Program-made: the position numbers and the translations under genes
Shown here: positions 35,507-44,037 of the stretch, piece after piece
How the letters are laid out: every line of letters starts with the position of its first letter
Position numbering within the stretch: position 1 is the first letter of the stretch
DNA from: an uncultured Caulobacterales bacterium
GTDB lineage: Bacteria > Pseudomonadota > Alphaproteobacteria > Caulobacterales > Caulobacteraceae
DNA length: 58,244 nt
Reading direction: 5' to 3'
NCBI GenBank assembly: GCA_903900155.1
Contig: CAIUMD010000018.1
Coordinates: 1 to 58,244, forward strand
The notes under the pieces: model-generated
Database searches by the model: none
What the model was told of the DNA's origin: nothing
What the model saw: the letters and a program-made list of their open reading frames with translations, nothing else

Positions 35507-36511
35507 ATGCTTGTTGTCCGTCCCGCCGGTTCTCCCGACTTCGACGCCCTGATGGAGCTGGCCGTGATGTCCGGCCGTGGCTTCACCAGCCTGCCCGAGG
35601 ACGAGCCGACCCTGCGCGCGCGCCTGGCCTTGTCGGAAGCCAGCTTCCAGGCCGGCGTCGCCCCGCCCGAGGCCTGGTACACCCTGATGCTGGAGGACCT
35701 GGAGACCTGCGACGTGATCGGAGTCGCGGGGGTCAAGGCGGGCGTAGGCCTGAAGCGGCCGCACTTCTCGTTCCGGGTCGTCACCCTGGCCCAGTCGTCG
35801 CCGACCCTGGAAAAGCGCTTCGACCACCGGGCCCTCGTTTTGGTCAACGAGTGCGCCGGCTGGTCGGAAGTGGGCTCGCTGTTCCTGCGGCCCGAGCGGC
35901 GCAAGGGCGGGGCGGGGCGGCTGCTGGCCCAGTCGCGCTACATGCTGATCGGCCTGGAGCCCCAGCGGTTCGCCGAAATGGTGCTGGCCGAGCTGCGCGG
36001 CTGGTTCGATGAGGACGGCGGCTGTCCGTTCTGGGACCACGTGGCCAGCAAGTTCTTCCGCCTGGAGTTCGACGAGGCCGACATGATGAGCGCCTCGACC
36101 GACGGCCAGTTCATCCTCGATTTGGCGCCGCGCCATCCGATCTATGCCGAGCTGCTGCCCAAGGAGGCCAGCGAGGTGCTGGGCCGCGTGCACCGCGAAG
36201 GCGAGGCGGCGCGGGCCATGCTCGAGACCGAAGGCTTCCGCTACCAGGGCCTGATCGACATCTTCGACGCCGGGCCGACGGTCGCCGCGCGTCGCGACGA
36301 CATCAAGTCTGTGCGCGAGGCGCGGCGCCTGCGCGTGAAGATCGGCGAGGACGCCTTTGGAGAGGAGGCCCTGGTCTCGACGGGCGAGGTGGCCAGGTTC
36401 CGGGCCGTGCGCGCGCCGGTGCTGGTCGATGGCGAGAGCGCGATCCTGGGGCGCGACGCGGCGCAAGCCCTGGGCGTCCACGAAGGCGACATGGTGCGGG
36501 TGAAGGCATGA
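35507..36511 (+). CDS. astA: Arginine N-succinyltransferase
   Basis: The 334-aa GNAT-fold protein begins MLVVRPAGSPDFDALMELAVMSG and has GFTSLPED, CAGWSEVGSLFLRPERRKGGAGRLLAQSR and FWDHVASKFFRLEFDEADMMS, typical of AstA. AstA moves succinyl from succinyl-CoA to the alpha-amino group of arginine, starting the AST pathway. It abuts the M20 gene and overlaps astD by ATGA, so the four genes form one operon. Confidence 0.95.
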   Translation: MLVVRPAGSPDFDALMELAVMSGRGFTSLPEDEPTLRARLALSEASFQAGVAPPEAWYTLMLEDLETCDVIGVAGVKAGVGLKRPHFSFRVVTLAQSSPTLEKRFDHRALVLVNECAGWSEVGSLFLRPERRKGGAGRLLAQSRYMLIGLEPQRFAEMVLAELRGWFDEDGGCPFWDHVASKFFRLEFDEADMMSASTDGQFILDLAPRHPIYAELLPKEASEVLGRVHREGEAARAMLETEGFRYQGLIDIFDAGPTVAARRDDIKSVREARRLRVKIGEDAFGEEALVSTGEVARFRAVRAPVLVDGESAILGRDAAQALGVHEGDMVRVKA

Positions 36512-37959
36512 GCGGGCTCTATATCGACGGCAAGTGGCGTTCGGGTCAGGGCCCGGAACTGGTCTCGACCGATCCGGCGACCGGCGAGGGCGTCTGGCGC
36601 GAGGCGACCGCGACCGAGGCCGACGTGGCCGAGGCCGTGGCCGCCGCGCATGCGGCTTTCCCGGTCTGGGCGGACCAGCCGCGCGAGGCGCGCATCGCGG
36701 TCCTGCGTCGCTACAAGGAGATCCTGGTCGAGCGCTCCGCCGCCTATGCCGAGGCCCTGAGCCGCGAGACCGGCAAGGCGCTGTGGGAGACCAAGGCCGA
36801 GCTGGCCTCGATGGCCGGCAAGGTCGACCTGTCGATCAAGGCCTATGACGAGCGGACCGGCGTCACGCAGACCGCCATGCCGTTCGGCCGCGCGGTGCTG
36901 CGTCACCGGGCGCACGGCGTCATGGCGGTGCTGGGGCCGTTCAACTTCCCCGGTCACCTGCCTAACGGCCACATCGTGCCGGCGCTGCTGGCGGGCGACA
37001 CCGTGGTGTTCAAGCCTTCGGAAGAGACGCCGCTGGCCGGCCAACTGATGGTCGAAGCGCTGGAGGCGGCCGGCGTACCGGCGGGTGTCGTGAACCTGGT
37101 GCAGGGCGGGCGCGAGACCGGCCAAGCGCTGATCAACCAGCCAATCGACGGCTTGCTGTTCACCGGCTCGGCCGCGGCCGGGACCTTCTTCCGCCGCCAC
37201 TTCGCCGACCGGCCCGACGTGATCCTGGCCCTGGAGCTGGGCGGCAACAATCCGCTGGTCGTGTGGGACGCCGACGACGCCGAGGCCGTCGCGGCCCTGG
37301 TCGTGCAGTCGGCCTTCATCACCACCGGCCAGCGCTGCTCGTGCGCGCGGCGGCTGATCGTGCCGGACGACGCCTTCGGCAAGGCGGTGATCGAGGCGAC
37401 GGCCGGACTCGCTGAACGCCTGTCGATCGGTCCTTGGAACAGCGAGGGCGAGGCCTTCATGGGTCCGCTGATCTCGACCCGCGCCGCCCAGGCCGCTCGC
37501 GCCGTGGCCGACACCCTGGGCGGCGACCGCATCCGTTCGCTGGGCTCGGTCGAGGGCTTGAGCGAGGCGTTCGTGACCCCCGGCCTGGTCGACGTCACCG
37601 GCGTCGACACTCCCGACGAGGAGCTGTTCGCCCCGTGGCTGCAGGTGCGCCGTGTCGCCAATTTCGACGACGCGCTGAAGACCGCGAACGCCACGCGCTA
37701 TGGCCTGTCGGCGGGGCTTATCTCAAACGAGTCAAGGCGTTGGGATCAGTTCCTGAACCGCATTCGCGCGGGCGTCGTGAACTGGAACCGGCCTACGACC
37801 GGAGCGGCGGGCTCGATGCCGTTCGGCGGGCTGGGGGCCTCGGGCAATCACCGGCCCAGCGCCTACTACGCCGCCGACTACTGCGCCTATCCGGTCGCCA
37901 GTTTCGAGGCCGAGGCGGTCACCGATACGCGCAAGGACATCAAGGGCTTGCGCGGATGA
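36508..37959 (+). CDS. astD: Succinylglutamate-semialdehyde dehydrogenase
   Basis: The 483-aa aldehyde dehydrogenase has FNFPGHLPNGHIVPALLAGDTVVFKPSE (NAD-binding), LALELGGNNPLV (catalytic Glu) and FITTGQRCSCARRL (catalytic Cys), and ends in a YPVASFEAEAVTDTR tail common to AstD. It oxidises N-succinylglutamate semialdehyde to N-succinylglutamate with NAD. ATGA overlaps join it to astA before and astB after. Confidence 0.95.
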   Translation: MSGLYIDGKWRSGQGPELVSTDPATGEGVWREATATEADVAEAVAAAHAAFPVWADQPREARIAVLRRYKEILVERSAAYAEALSRETGKALWETKAELASMAGKVDLSIKAYDERTGVTQTAMPFGRAVLRHRAHGVMAVLGPFNFPGHLPNGHIVPALLAGDTVVFKPSEETPLAGQLMVEALEAAGVPAGVVNLVQGGRETGQALINQPIDGLLFTGSAAAGTFFRRHFADRPDVILALELGGNNPLVVWDADDAEAVAALVVQSAFITTGQRCSCARRLIVPDDAFGKAVIEATAGLAERLSIGPWNSEGEAFMGPLISTRAAQAARAVADTLGGDRIRSLGSVEGLSEAFVTPGLVDVTGVDTPDEELFAPWLQVRRVANFDDALKTANATRYGLSAGLISNESRRWDQFLNRIRAGVVNWNRPTTGAAGSMPFGGLGASGNHRPSAYYAADYCAYPVASFEAEAVTDTRKDIKGLRG

Positions 37960-39290
37960 GCTGGGAAGCCAATTGCGACGGCCTGGTCGGCCCGACCCAC
38001 AGCTATGTCGGTCTCTCGCCCGGCAACCTGGCCAGCGCCAAGAACGCCGGCGAAGCCTCCAACCCGCGCGGTGCGGCCTTGGAGGGGCTCGGGAAAATGC
38101 GCCGGCTGTCGGACCTGGGCATCCCGCAGTTCGTGCTGCCGCCGCATGAGCGACCGGCGGTAAGCCTACTGAAGTCGCTGGGCTTTTCGGGCTCGGAAGA
38201 GGCGGTGATCGAGCAGGCCTGGAAGGACGCGCCGGCCCTGGCCGCCGCCGCCTATTCGGCCTCGCCGATGTGGGCCGCCAATGCCGCCACGGTGACGCCC
38301 AGCGCCGACACGGCCGATGGCCGCGTGCACTTCACCCCGGCCAACCTGCTGACCAACCTGCACCGCAGCCTGGAGGGGCCGCAGACCGCGCGCGCGCTGC
38401 GTCGGCTGTTCCCGGAAGAGACCCGTTTCGCCGTCCACGACCCGCTGCCGGCCCAGCCGCATTTCGCTGACGAGGGCGCGGCCAACCATGTCCGGCTCAG
38501 CGCCGAGCACGGCGCGCCGGGGGTGAATATGTTCGTTTGGGGCCGCGAGGCCTGGACCCATTGGGACGGCAAGTTCCCGGCCCGCCAGACCCGCGAAGCC
38601 TTCGAGGCCATCCAGCGCCGCCATGGCGCAGCGCGCGCGGTCTTCCCGCAGCAGGGCAAGGCGGCGATCGAGGGCGGGGCGTTCCACAACGACGTGGTCT
38701 GCGTCGGCGCGCGCGAATGCCTGTTCTTCCATGAGCGCGCCTTCGAGGACCGCGCCGGCATGGAGCGCCAGGTCCGCGCCGCCGCCCAGGGCCTGTTCGA
38801 ACCGGCCTTCGTCGAGGTGTCGGAAGCCGATCTGCCGATGGCCGACCTGGTGGCCAGCTACCTGTTCAATTCGCAGCTGCTGGTCGTGCCCGGCGAGGAT
38901 CGCCTGGTGCTGCTGGCCCCGGCCGAGACGCACGACAACCCGCGCGCCTTCGCGGTCGCCGAGAGCTTGGCGTCCTCGAACGACCCCATCGGCCGCGTCG
39001 AATATGTCGATGTCCGCCAGAGCATGCGCAACGGCGGCGGGCCGGCCTGCTTGCGCCTGCGGGTGGTGCTGACCGACGCCGAGCTGGAGGCCGTCAACCC
39101 GGCCCAGCGCTTCATGCCGGGCCTGCACACGATCCTGGCCGACTGGGTCACGCGCCGTTATCGCGACCGCCTGGCCCCGGCCGATCTCGCCGATCCGCAG
39201 TTGCTGACCGAGAGCCGCGAGGCGCTGGACGAACTGACCCGGATCCTGGACCTGGGCGGCGACTTCTATCCGTTCCAGAGGGACGCGTGA
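37956..39290 (+). CDS. astB: N-succinylarginine dihydrolase
   Basis: The 444-aa amidinotransferase-fold enzyme begins WEANCDGLVGPTHSYVGLSPGNLAS. It has FFHERAF, a catalytic His region FHNDVV, an active-site Glu region, and the nucleophile Cys in NGGGPACLRLRV near the end. It hydrolyses succinylarginine to succinylornithine, CO2 and ammonia. The ATG is fixed by the ATGA overlap with astD. astC (aminotransferase) and a classical astE do not follow. Confidence 0.96.
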   Translation: MSWEANCDGLVGPTHSYVGLSPGNLASAKNAGEASNPRGAALEGLGKMRRLSDLGIPQFVLPPHERPAVSLLKSLGFSGSEEAVIEQAWKDAPALAAAAYSASPMWAANAATVTPSADTADGRVHFTPANLLTNLHRSLEGPQTARALRRLFPEETRFAVHDPLPAQPHFADEGAANHVRLSAEHGAPGVNMFVWGREAWTHWDGKFPARQTREAFEAIQRRHGAARAVFPQQGKAAIEGGAFHNDVVCVGARECLFFHERAFEDRAGMERQVRAAAQGLFEPAFVEVSEADLPMADLVASYLFNSQLLVVPGEDRLVLLAPAETHDNPRAFAVAESLASSNDPIGRVEYVDVRQSMRNGGGPACLRLRVVLTDAELEAVNPAQRFMPGLHTILADWVTRRYRDRLAPADLADPQLLTESREALDELTRILDLGGDFYPFQRDA

Positions 39291-39356
39291 GCGTGTCGGT
39301 TCGGCGCGCCGATCCGGCCGCTTCGAGGACGACTTCCTGATGGGGATGCCGCTGTT

Positions 39357-40277
39357 CTAGCCGCGCAGGGCCGCGAGCGCCTGGGGGAACCGCCGCGACA
39401 GCGGGACCTCCAGCGCGCCCAACTCGACGGCGTAGTCGCCCGAGCCCTCGGGTTTCAGGCCCGTGACCCGCGCCTTATTGACCAGCCAGGACTTGTGCGT
39501 GCGAACGAAGCCGTGCGGGGCCAGGCCTTCCAGCACCGCGCTCAGGGACGAGCGGGTCAGCGGGCGGCGGCCGTCGGCCAGGGCGAACTCGGCATAGTTG
39601 CCGGCCGAGCGCACGGCCAGGATCTCGGCGACCGGGACCCGGATCAGCCGGGCGCCGTCCTGGATGTCGAAGGTGGCCGGCGGGGCAGGGACCAAGGTCT
39701 CCGACTTCTGGCCACTGCGGCGCAGGGCCAGCCAGAAGATGATCGTCGCCAGGCCGTACGACATCATGTCCTTGCGGAACTCGTACGGGAACTCGGTCGA
39801 CAGCGGGCCGAACTGATAGTGCTCGCCCAGCAGCGCCTGATGCCCCAGCTTGCGCAGCACGATGAAGCCCGAGACGTGCAGGACCGAATAGACCAGCACG
39901 GCGACCAGATGCGCCGGCGCGGCCAGCCACCAGCGGGGCCGGGTCCGCACCATCCAGAACGCCATCGCCCCCGGGATCGTGAAGATACAGAAGGTGACCA
40001 GCGCGCTGCTGGTCTCCCAGATCGCCGGCCGGATCGTCCCTAGGCGCGGCGCGTCATGCTGGATGGTCAGGACGTTGACGAAGGCGATGGCGCCGACGAG
40101 GGCCACGCCCAGAAGCCAGGCGCGGGTCAGCCAAAGCCGCTCTTCGCCGGTCATCCCGAATAGGCCGCCGGTGGTCCCTGAAACTTTTCCGGTCGTCCCA
40201 GCCAGCGGCCGCTGATCCCGTGGCGCTTGGCCCATCGCGGCGTCGTGCGGCAGGTCCCTGGCGTCGCTCTTCACCAC
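39357..40277 (-). CDS. LytTR family transcriptional regulator with membrane domain
   Basis: The 306-aa protein has four predicted membrane helices (about 50-175) and a C-terminal LytTR DNA-binding domain (about 205-305) with IRVPVAEILAVRSAGNYAEFALADG, RSSLSAVLEGL and FVRTHKSWLVN, the family's beta-strand signature. Membrane LytTR regulators sense envelope or signal cues and bind direct-repeat DNA. The GTG at 40277 has AGAGG upstream; ATG 40235 is the other candidate. It is divergent from the acyltransferase gene with 12 bp between the starts, so the promoters overlap and regulation of that gene is likely. Confidence 0.9.
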   Translation of the reverse strand: MVKSDARDLPHDAAMGQAPRDQRPLAGTTGKVSGTTGGLFGMTGEERLWLTRAWLLGVALVGAIAFVNVLTIQHDAPRLGTIRPAIWETSSALVTFCIFTIPGAMAFWMVRTRPRWWLAAPAHLVAVLVYSVLHVSGFIVLRKLGHQALLGEHYQFGPLSTEFPYEFRKDMMSYGLATIIFWLALRRSGQKSETLVPAPPATFDIQDGARLIRVPVAEILAVRSAGNYAEFALADGRRPLTRSSLSAVLEGLAPHGFVRTHKSWLVNKARVTGLKPEGSGDYAVELGALEVPLSRRFPQALAALRG

Positions 40278-40289
40278 GGACGCCTCTTC

Positions 40290-41513
40290 ATGACCACGAC
40301 CTCACCACCCCTGGACCGGCGCTACGACCTCGACTGGATTCGGGTCGGCGCGTTCTTCCTGCTGATCCTGTACCACACCGGCATGTTCTACGTGCCGTGG
40401 GATTGGCACGTGAAGACCCCGCATCCGGTCGAGGCGCTGGAGCCCTTCATGCTGCTGACCAATCCTTGGCGGCTGACCCTGCTGTTCCTGGTCTCCGGCG
40501 CGGCGACGCGGTTCATGGCCGACAAGGTCAGCGTCGGGAAGCTGACCACGACGCGGATCGCGCGCCTGTTGCCGCCGCTGATCTTCGCCATGTTCGTGAT
40601 CGTGCCGCCGCAGTCCTACTACCAGATCGTGGAGTATATCGCGGCCCATCCAGGCACGCCGCTGACGGTCGACAACTTCTGGATCCGCTACGCCACGGCC
40701 TCGGGGCGCTGGTGCGGCCCGGACGGAAATTGCCTGATCACCCCGACCTGGAACCACATGTGGTTCGTAGCCTATCTCTTTGTCTATACGATGGTTCTGG
40801 CCGCTATGCTGCTGCTCTGGAAACGGGCGGGCGAGCACATCCAGAAGGCCGCGGAATGGCTGCTGAAGGGCATGGGCCTGCTGATCTGGCCGGTGCTGTT
40901 CCTGGGGATGCTGCGCGCCACCCTCTACGCCAAGTACGGCGAGACGCATGCCCTGATCGACGATCCTTACGTCCACGCCGTCTCGTTCAGCGCCTTCCTG
41001 CTGGGCTTTGGTCTGGCCAAGTCGCAGGTGTTGCGCGATCGCCTGACCGCAGTTCGTTGGCCGGCCCTGGTGCTGGCGGTCGCGGCCTGGGCCGTCTGGT
41101 CGTGGATGGTGTGGACCTACTGGCGTCACGACGGCTTGCCGCAGCCGACGCCTCTGGTCGGCCTGGCAGGGCGCTTCGTCTTCGCGATCCAGGGCTGGTG
41201 CGCCATCGTCGCCATCCTGGGCTTTGGGGCCAAGCATCTGGCGAACCGTGGCGGGCCGGCGCTGCGCTATCTGACCCTGGGCGTCTTCCCGTTCTATCTG
41301 GTGCACCAGACCCTGATCGTGGTCATGGCCCATCACCTGGCCAAGCTGGGCCTGCCCCAGGGGCTGGAGGGGGCGATCCTGGTGGTCGCCACGTTCGCCG
41401 GGTGCTTCGCGACCTATGAGGCGGTGCGACGCATCCCGGGCGTGCGGATCCTGTTCGGCCTGAAAGCTCAGCCCGCCGAGGCGGTCGCCAAACGTCCGCC
41501 GGCCTTCGCATAG
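40290..41513 (+). CDS. Acyltransferase 3 family membrane protein
   Basis: The 407-aa, roughly ten-helix protein starts RRYDLDWIRVGAFFLLILYHTGMFY, the acyltransferase 3 N-terminus with the catalytic His in LYHTG. It has RLTLLFLVSGAATRFM and FPFYLVHQTLIVV, typical of OafA/MdoC-like enzymes. These O-acylate sugars or glucans at the membrane. Its target is unknown. A 46-bp overlap with the convergent phhA lies at the 3' end. Together with the divergent LytTR regulator it forms a likely regulator-target pair. Confidence 0.88.
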   Translation: MTTTSPPLDRRYDLDWIRVGAFFLLILYHTGMFYVPWDWHVKTPHPVEALEPFMLLTNPWRLTLLFLVSGAATRFMADKVSVGKLTTTRIARLLPPLIFAMFVIVPPQSYYQIVEYIAAHPGTPLTVDNFWIRYATASGRWCGPDGNCLITPTWNHMWFVAYLFVYTMVLAAMLLLWKRAGEHIQKAAEWLLKGMGLLIWPVLFLGMLRATLYAKYGETHALIDDPYVHAVSFSAFLLGFGLAKSQVLRDRLTAVRWPALVLAVAAWAVWSWMVWTYWRHDGLPQPTPLVGLAGRFVFAIQGWCAIVAILGFGAKHLANRGGPALRYLTLGVFPFYLVHQTLIVVMAHHLAKLGLPQGLEGAILVVATFAGCFATYEAVRRIPGVRILFGLKAQPAEAVAKRPPAFA

Positions 41514-42352
41514 GCCTGGCTGCCGCGCGTGAGGACGGTGTCGCCGGGGACGATCTCGGCGACACCGATGTCCGTGGCGACGGCCATCCGGTCGTAGATC
41601 GCGCTGAAGTCGCGCAGCGTCACTTCCTGCAGGGTCTGGATCGAGTCGATCACGAAATAGACCTGCTGGAAGTCGTCGATGCGGTAGTTTGTGCGCATCA
41701 CCCGCTCCAGATCGAAGCCGATGCGGTTGGGCGACGGATCGTCCAGGGCGAAGATCGACTCCGTCCGCGACGACACGATGCCGGCGCCATAGATGCGCAG
41801 GCCTGCGGGCGTGTTCATCAGGCCGAACTCCACCGTGTACCAGTAGAGGCGGGCCAGGTTCTTCAGACGGCCCAGGCCCAGGGCGCGCTGCCCGCCTTGG
41901 CCATAGGCCTGCATGTAGTCGGCGAAGACCGGGTCGGTCAGCATCGGCACGTGGCCGAAGACATCGTGGAAGATGTCCGGCTCCTGCAGGTAGTCCAACT
42001 CGTGCGGCTTGCGGATGAACTGGCCGGCCGGAAAGCGGCGATTGGCCAGGTGGTCGAAGAACACGTCGTCGGGCACCAGGCCCGGCACGGCGACCACGCT
42101 CCAGCCGGTCAGGCGCTGAAGCTCCTCGTTAATGCGGTTGAAGTCGGGAATGCCCGTGCGGTGCAGGTCCAGCGCGTCCAGGCCACGCATGAATTCGTCG
42201 CAGGCGCGGCCATGCAGCATGGCCGCCTGACGCTCGTACAGGGTGATCCAGACGTCGTGCTCGGCCTGGGAATAGGTTTCCCAGCCCTGATCGATCGTCC
42301 AGTCGGGGCGGGCGCCCGGCGGCGGCCCGTTGCTAAAACCATCTCCGCTCAT
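41468..42352 (-). CDS. phhA: Phenylalanine 4-monooxygenase
   Basis: The 294-aa aromatic amino acid hydroxylase has the iron site DIFHDVFGHVPML (two His) and YWYTVEFGLM (Glu), with YGAGIVSSRTESIFAL and VMRTNYRIDDFQQVYFVI in the core. It converts Phe to Tyr using tetrahydropterin and O2. No pterin carbinolamine dehydratase is adjacent. The 5' leader (42353-42434) has two palindromes suited to a regulator. The 3' end overlaps the acyltransferase gene by 46 bp. Confidence 0.95.
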   Translation of the reverse strand: MSGDGFSNGPPPGARPDWTIDQGWETYSQAEHDVWITLYERQAAMLHGRACDEFMRGLDALDLHRTGIPDFNRINEELQRLTGWSVVAVPGLVPDDVFFDHLANRRFPAGQFIRKPHELDYLQEPDIFHDVFGHVPMLTDPVFADYMQAYGQGGQRALGLGRLKNLARLYWYTVEFGLMNTPAGLRIYGAGIVSSRTESIFALDDPSPNRIGFDLERVMRTNYRIDDFQQVYFVIDSIQTLQEVTLRDFSAIYDRMAVATDIGVAEIVPGDTVLTRGSQAYAKAGGRLATASAG

Positions 42353-42377
42353 GGAACGACGCTACGCCCCGATTTTC

Positions 42378-42404
42378 GCAATTGCTGTTCGCAGTTTGCG
42401 CAAA
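42378..42404. promoter_or_regulatory. Paired palindromes upstream of phhA
   Basis: GCAATTGC (42378-42385) and TTTGCGCAAA (42395-42404) are perfect dyads with centres 18 bp apart, 26 to 52 bp before the phhA ATG. They look like paired operator sites. Lrp/AsnC-type or other regulators control phhA in other bacteria, but the cognate one is not seen here. Confidence 0.4.
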
Positions 42405-42434
42405 AAAGGGCGGGTCGCCGGAGAAGTGTTTCGC

Positions 42435-42764
42435 TTAGTGTGAGATCCGGGGACGAAGCTTGTACAGCCCGTGATCGAAGGACTCGAAGATCACCGCGGT
42501 CTGCGGATGGCCCACCGGCTCGCCGCTGTCGTCGGGCAGCAGGTTCTGTTCGGAGACATAGGCGACGTAGCTGTTGTCGTCGTTCTCGGCCAGCAGGTGG
42601 TAGAACGGCTGGTCCTTGGTCGGCCGGATGTCCTCGGGGATGGACTGCCACCATTCCTCGGTATTGGCGAACACCGGGTCGACGTCGAACACCACGCCCC
42701 GGAACGGGAAGATGCGGTGCCGGACGACCTGGCCGATCGCGAATTTGGCGAGTCTCGAGTTCAT
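42435..42764 (-). CDS. hspQ: Heat shock protein HspQ
   Basis: The 109-aa protein has FAIGQVVRHRIFPFRGVVFDVDP, EEWWQSIPEDIRPTKDQPFYHLLAEND and YVAYVSEQNLLPDDS, the HspQ/YccV hemimethylated-DNA-binding-like fold. HspQ modulates protein turnover, enhancing Lon activity in Yersinia and affecting DnaA variants in E. coli. The ATG at 42764 is chosen; the longer frame lacks homology. It is upstream of phhA on the same strand by 82 bp. Confidence 0.9.
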   Translation of the reverse strand: MNSRLAKFAIGQVVRHRIFPFRGVVFDVDPVFANTEEWWQSIPEDIRPTKDQPFYHLLAENDDNSYVAYVSEQNLLPDDSGEPVGHPQTAVIFESFDHGLYKLRPRISH

Positions 42765-42924
42765 GGCGTTAAGGATAGCAGTCTCACCTGACTGAAACCT
42801 GAACTGTCCGCCGTCCGAACCCGGATGACAAGCGGGCGCCTTCCGATGGGCGAGTGACGTGATATGGTCGACTCGAAGTGAGGCTTCGCACCGTTCGCGA
42901 AGACCTGCGAGACAGGTAGAGACC

Positions 42925-44037
42925 ATGTCGGAGGCGCCGCGCGCGCCCGGCGCTTCCCAGCAGGGTAAGCGTCGGCGGTCTCAGGATGACGCGGCCGCCT
43001 GTTATGCGGCCCTCGACCTGGGGACTAACAACTGCCGCCTCCTGGTGGCCACGCCCACGCCGCGCGGATTCCGCGTCGTCGAGGCCTATTCCCGCATCGT
43101 GCGCCTGGGTGAGGGCCTGTCGCAGACCGGCGAGCTGTCGGACACGGCCATGGAGCGCTCGCTGGCGGCCTTGAAGGTCTGCGCCGAGAAGATCCGCCGC
43201 CGCAAGGCGATCCGCGTCAAAGCCGTCGCCACCCAGGCCTGCCGGGGCGCGACCAATGGTCCTGACTTCGTGCGTCGGGTGCACGAGGAGACGGGGCTCA
43301 AGCTCCAGATCATCAGCCCGCGCGAGGAAGCCCAGCTGTCGGTGGCTGGCTGCATGAGCCTGTTCGACCGCCAGCAGGACGCAGCCCTGGTGGTCGATGT
43401 CGGCGGCGGCTCGACCGAGCTGTCGTGGGTCGACCTGAAGGGCGGCGGCCTGGACGTCAAGCCGCGCCAGTTCGCCGCTTGGAAGCTGCCGATCAAGGCG
43501 TGGCTGTCGATCCCGGTGGGCGTCGTCACCCTGGCCGAACGCTTCCCCGAGGGCGAGCGCGCCGACGAGGGCTGGTTCCGGGCCATGGTCGACGACGTTA
43601 AGGCGCGGCTCGAGGCCTTCCCGCACGCCGAGCCGATGCGCGAGATCTTCGCGGAGGGCAGGGCGCATCTGGTCGGCACCTCGGGCGCCATCACCAGCCT
43701 GGCCGGTCTGCACCTGGGCCTGCCGCGCTATGACCGCAACGTCGTCGATGGCCTCTGGATGAACCGCGCCGACTGCGAGGCCGCATCCGAACGCCTGCAA
43801 GGCCTGACCGCCGCCGAGCGGGCGCTGGAGCCTTGTATCGGCGCGGATCGGGCCGATCTCGTTTTGGCCGGCGCGGCGATCCTGCAGGCCGTGCAGGAGC
43901 TGTGGCCGTGTTCGCGCGTGCGTGTCGCCGATCGAGGCCTTAGAGAGGGCCTCCTGATGTCCCTGATGTCCGACCAGCAGAAGCGCCCGCGCCGGCGCCG
44001 TCGCGGCGGATCGTCCAAAAAGCCGGTAGCCGCATGA
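42925..44037 (+). CDS. Ppx/GppA family phosphatase
   Basis: The 370-aa ASKHA-fold protein has YAALDLGTNNCRLLVA (phosphate 1), VVDVGGGSTELSW (phosphate 2) and GTSGAITSLAGL (adenosine loop). It hydrolyses polyphosphate or (p)ppGpp-type nucleotides. It lacks the HD domain found in longer relatives and ends in a basic tail RPRRRRRGGSSKK. The ATG at 42925 is chosen for its AGG-rich leader. It is joined to rlmE by ATGA, so the pair is an operon. Confidence 0.88.
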   Translation: MSEAPRAPGASQQGKRRRSQDDAAACYAALDLGTNNCRLLVATPTPRGFRVVEAYSRIVRLGEGLSQTGELSDTAMERSLAALKVCAEKIRRRKAIRVKAVATQACRGATNGPDFVRRVHEETGLKLQIISPREEAQLSVAGCMSLFDRQQDAALVVDVGGGSTELSWVDLKGGGLDVKPRQFAAWKLPIKAWLSIPVGVVTLAERFPEGERADEGWFRAMVDDVKARLEAFPHAEPMREIFAEGRAHLVGTSGAITSLAGLHLGLPRYDRNVVDGLWMNRADCEAASERLQGLTAAERALEPCIGADRADLVLAGAAILQAVQELWPCSRVRVADRGLREGLLMSLMSDQQKRPRRRRRGGSSKKPVAA

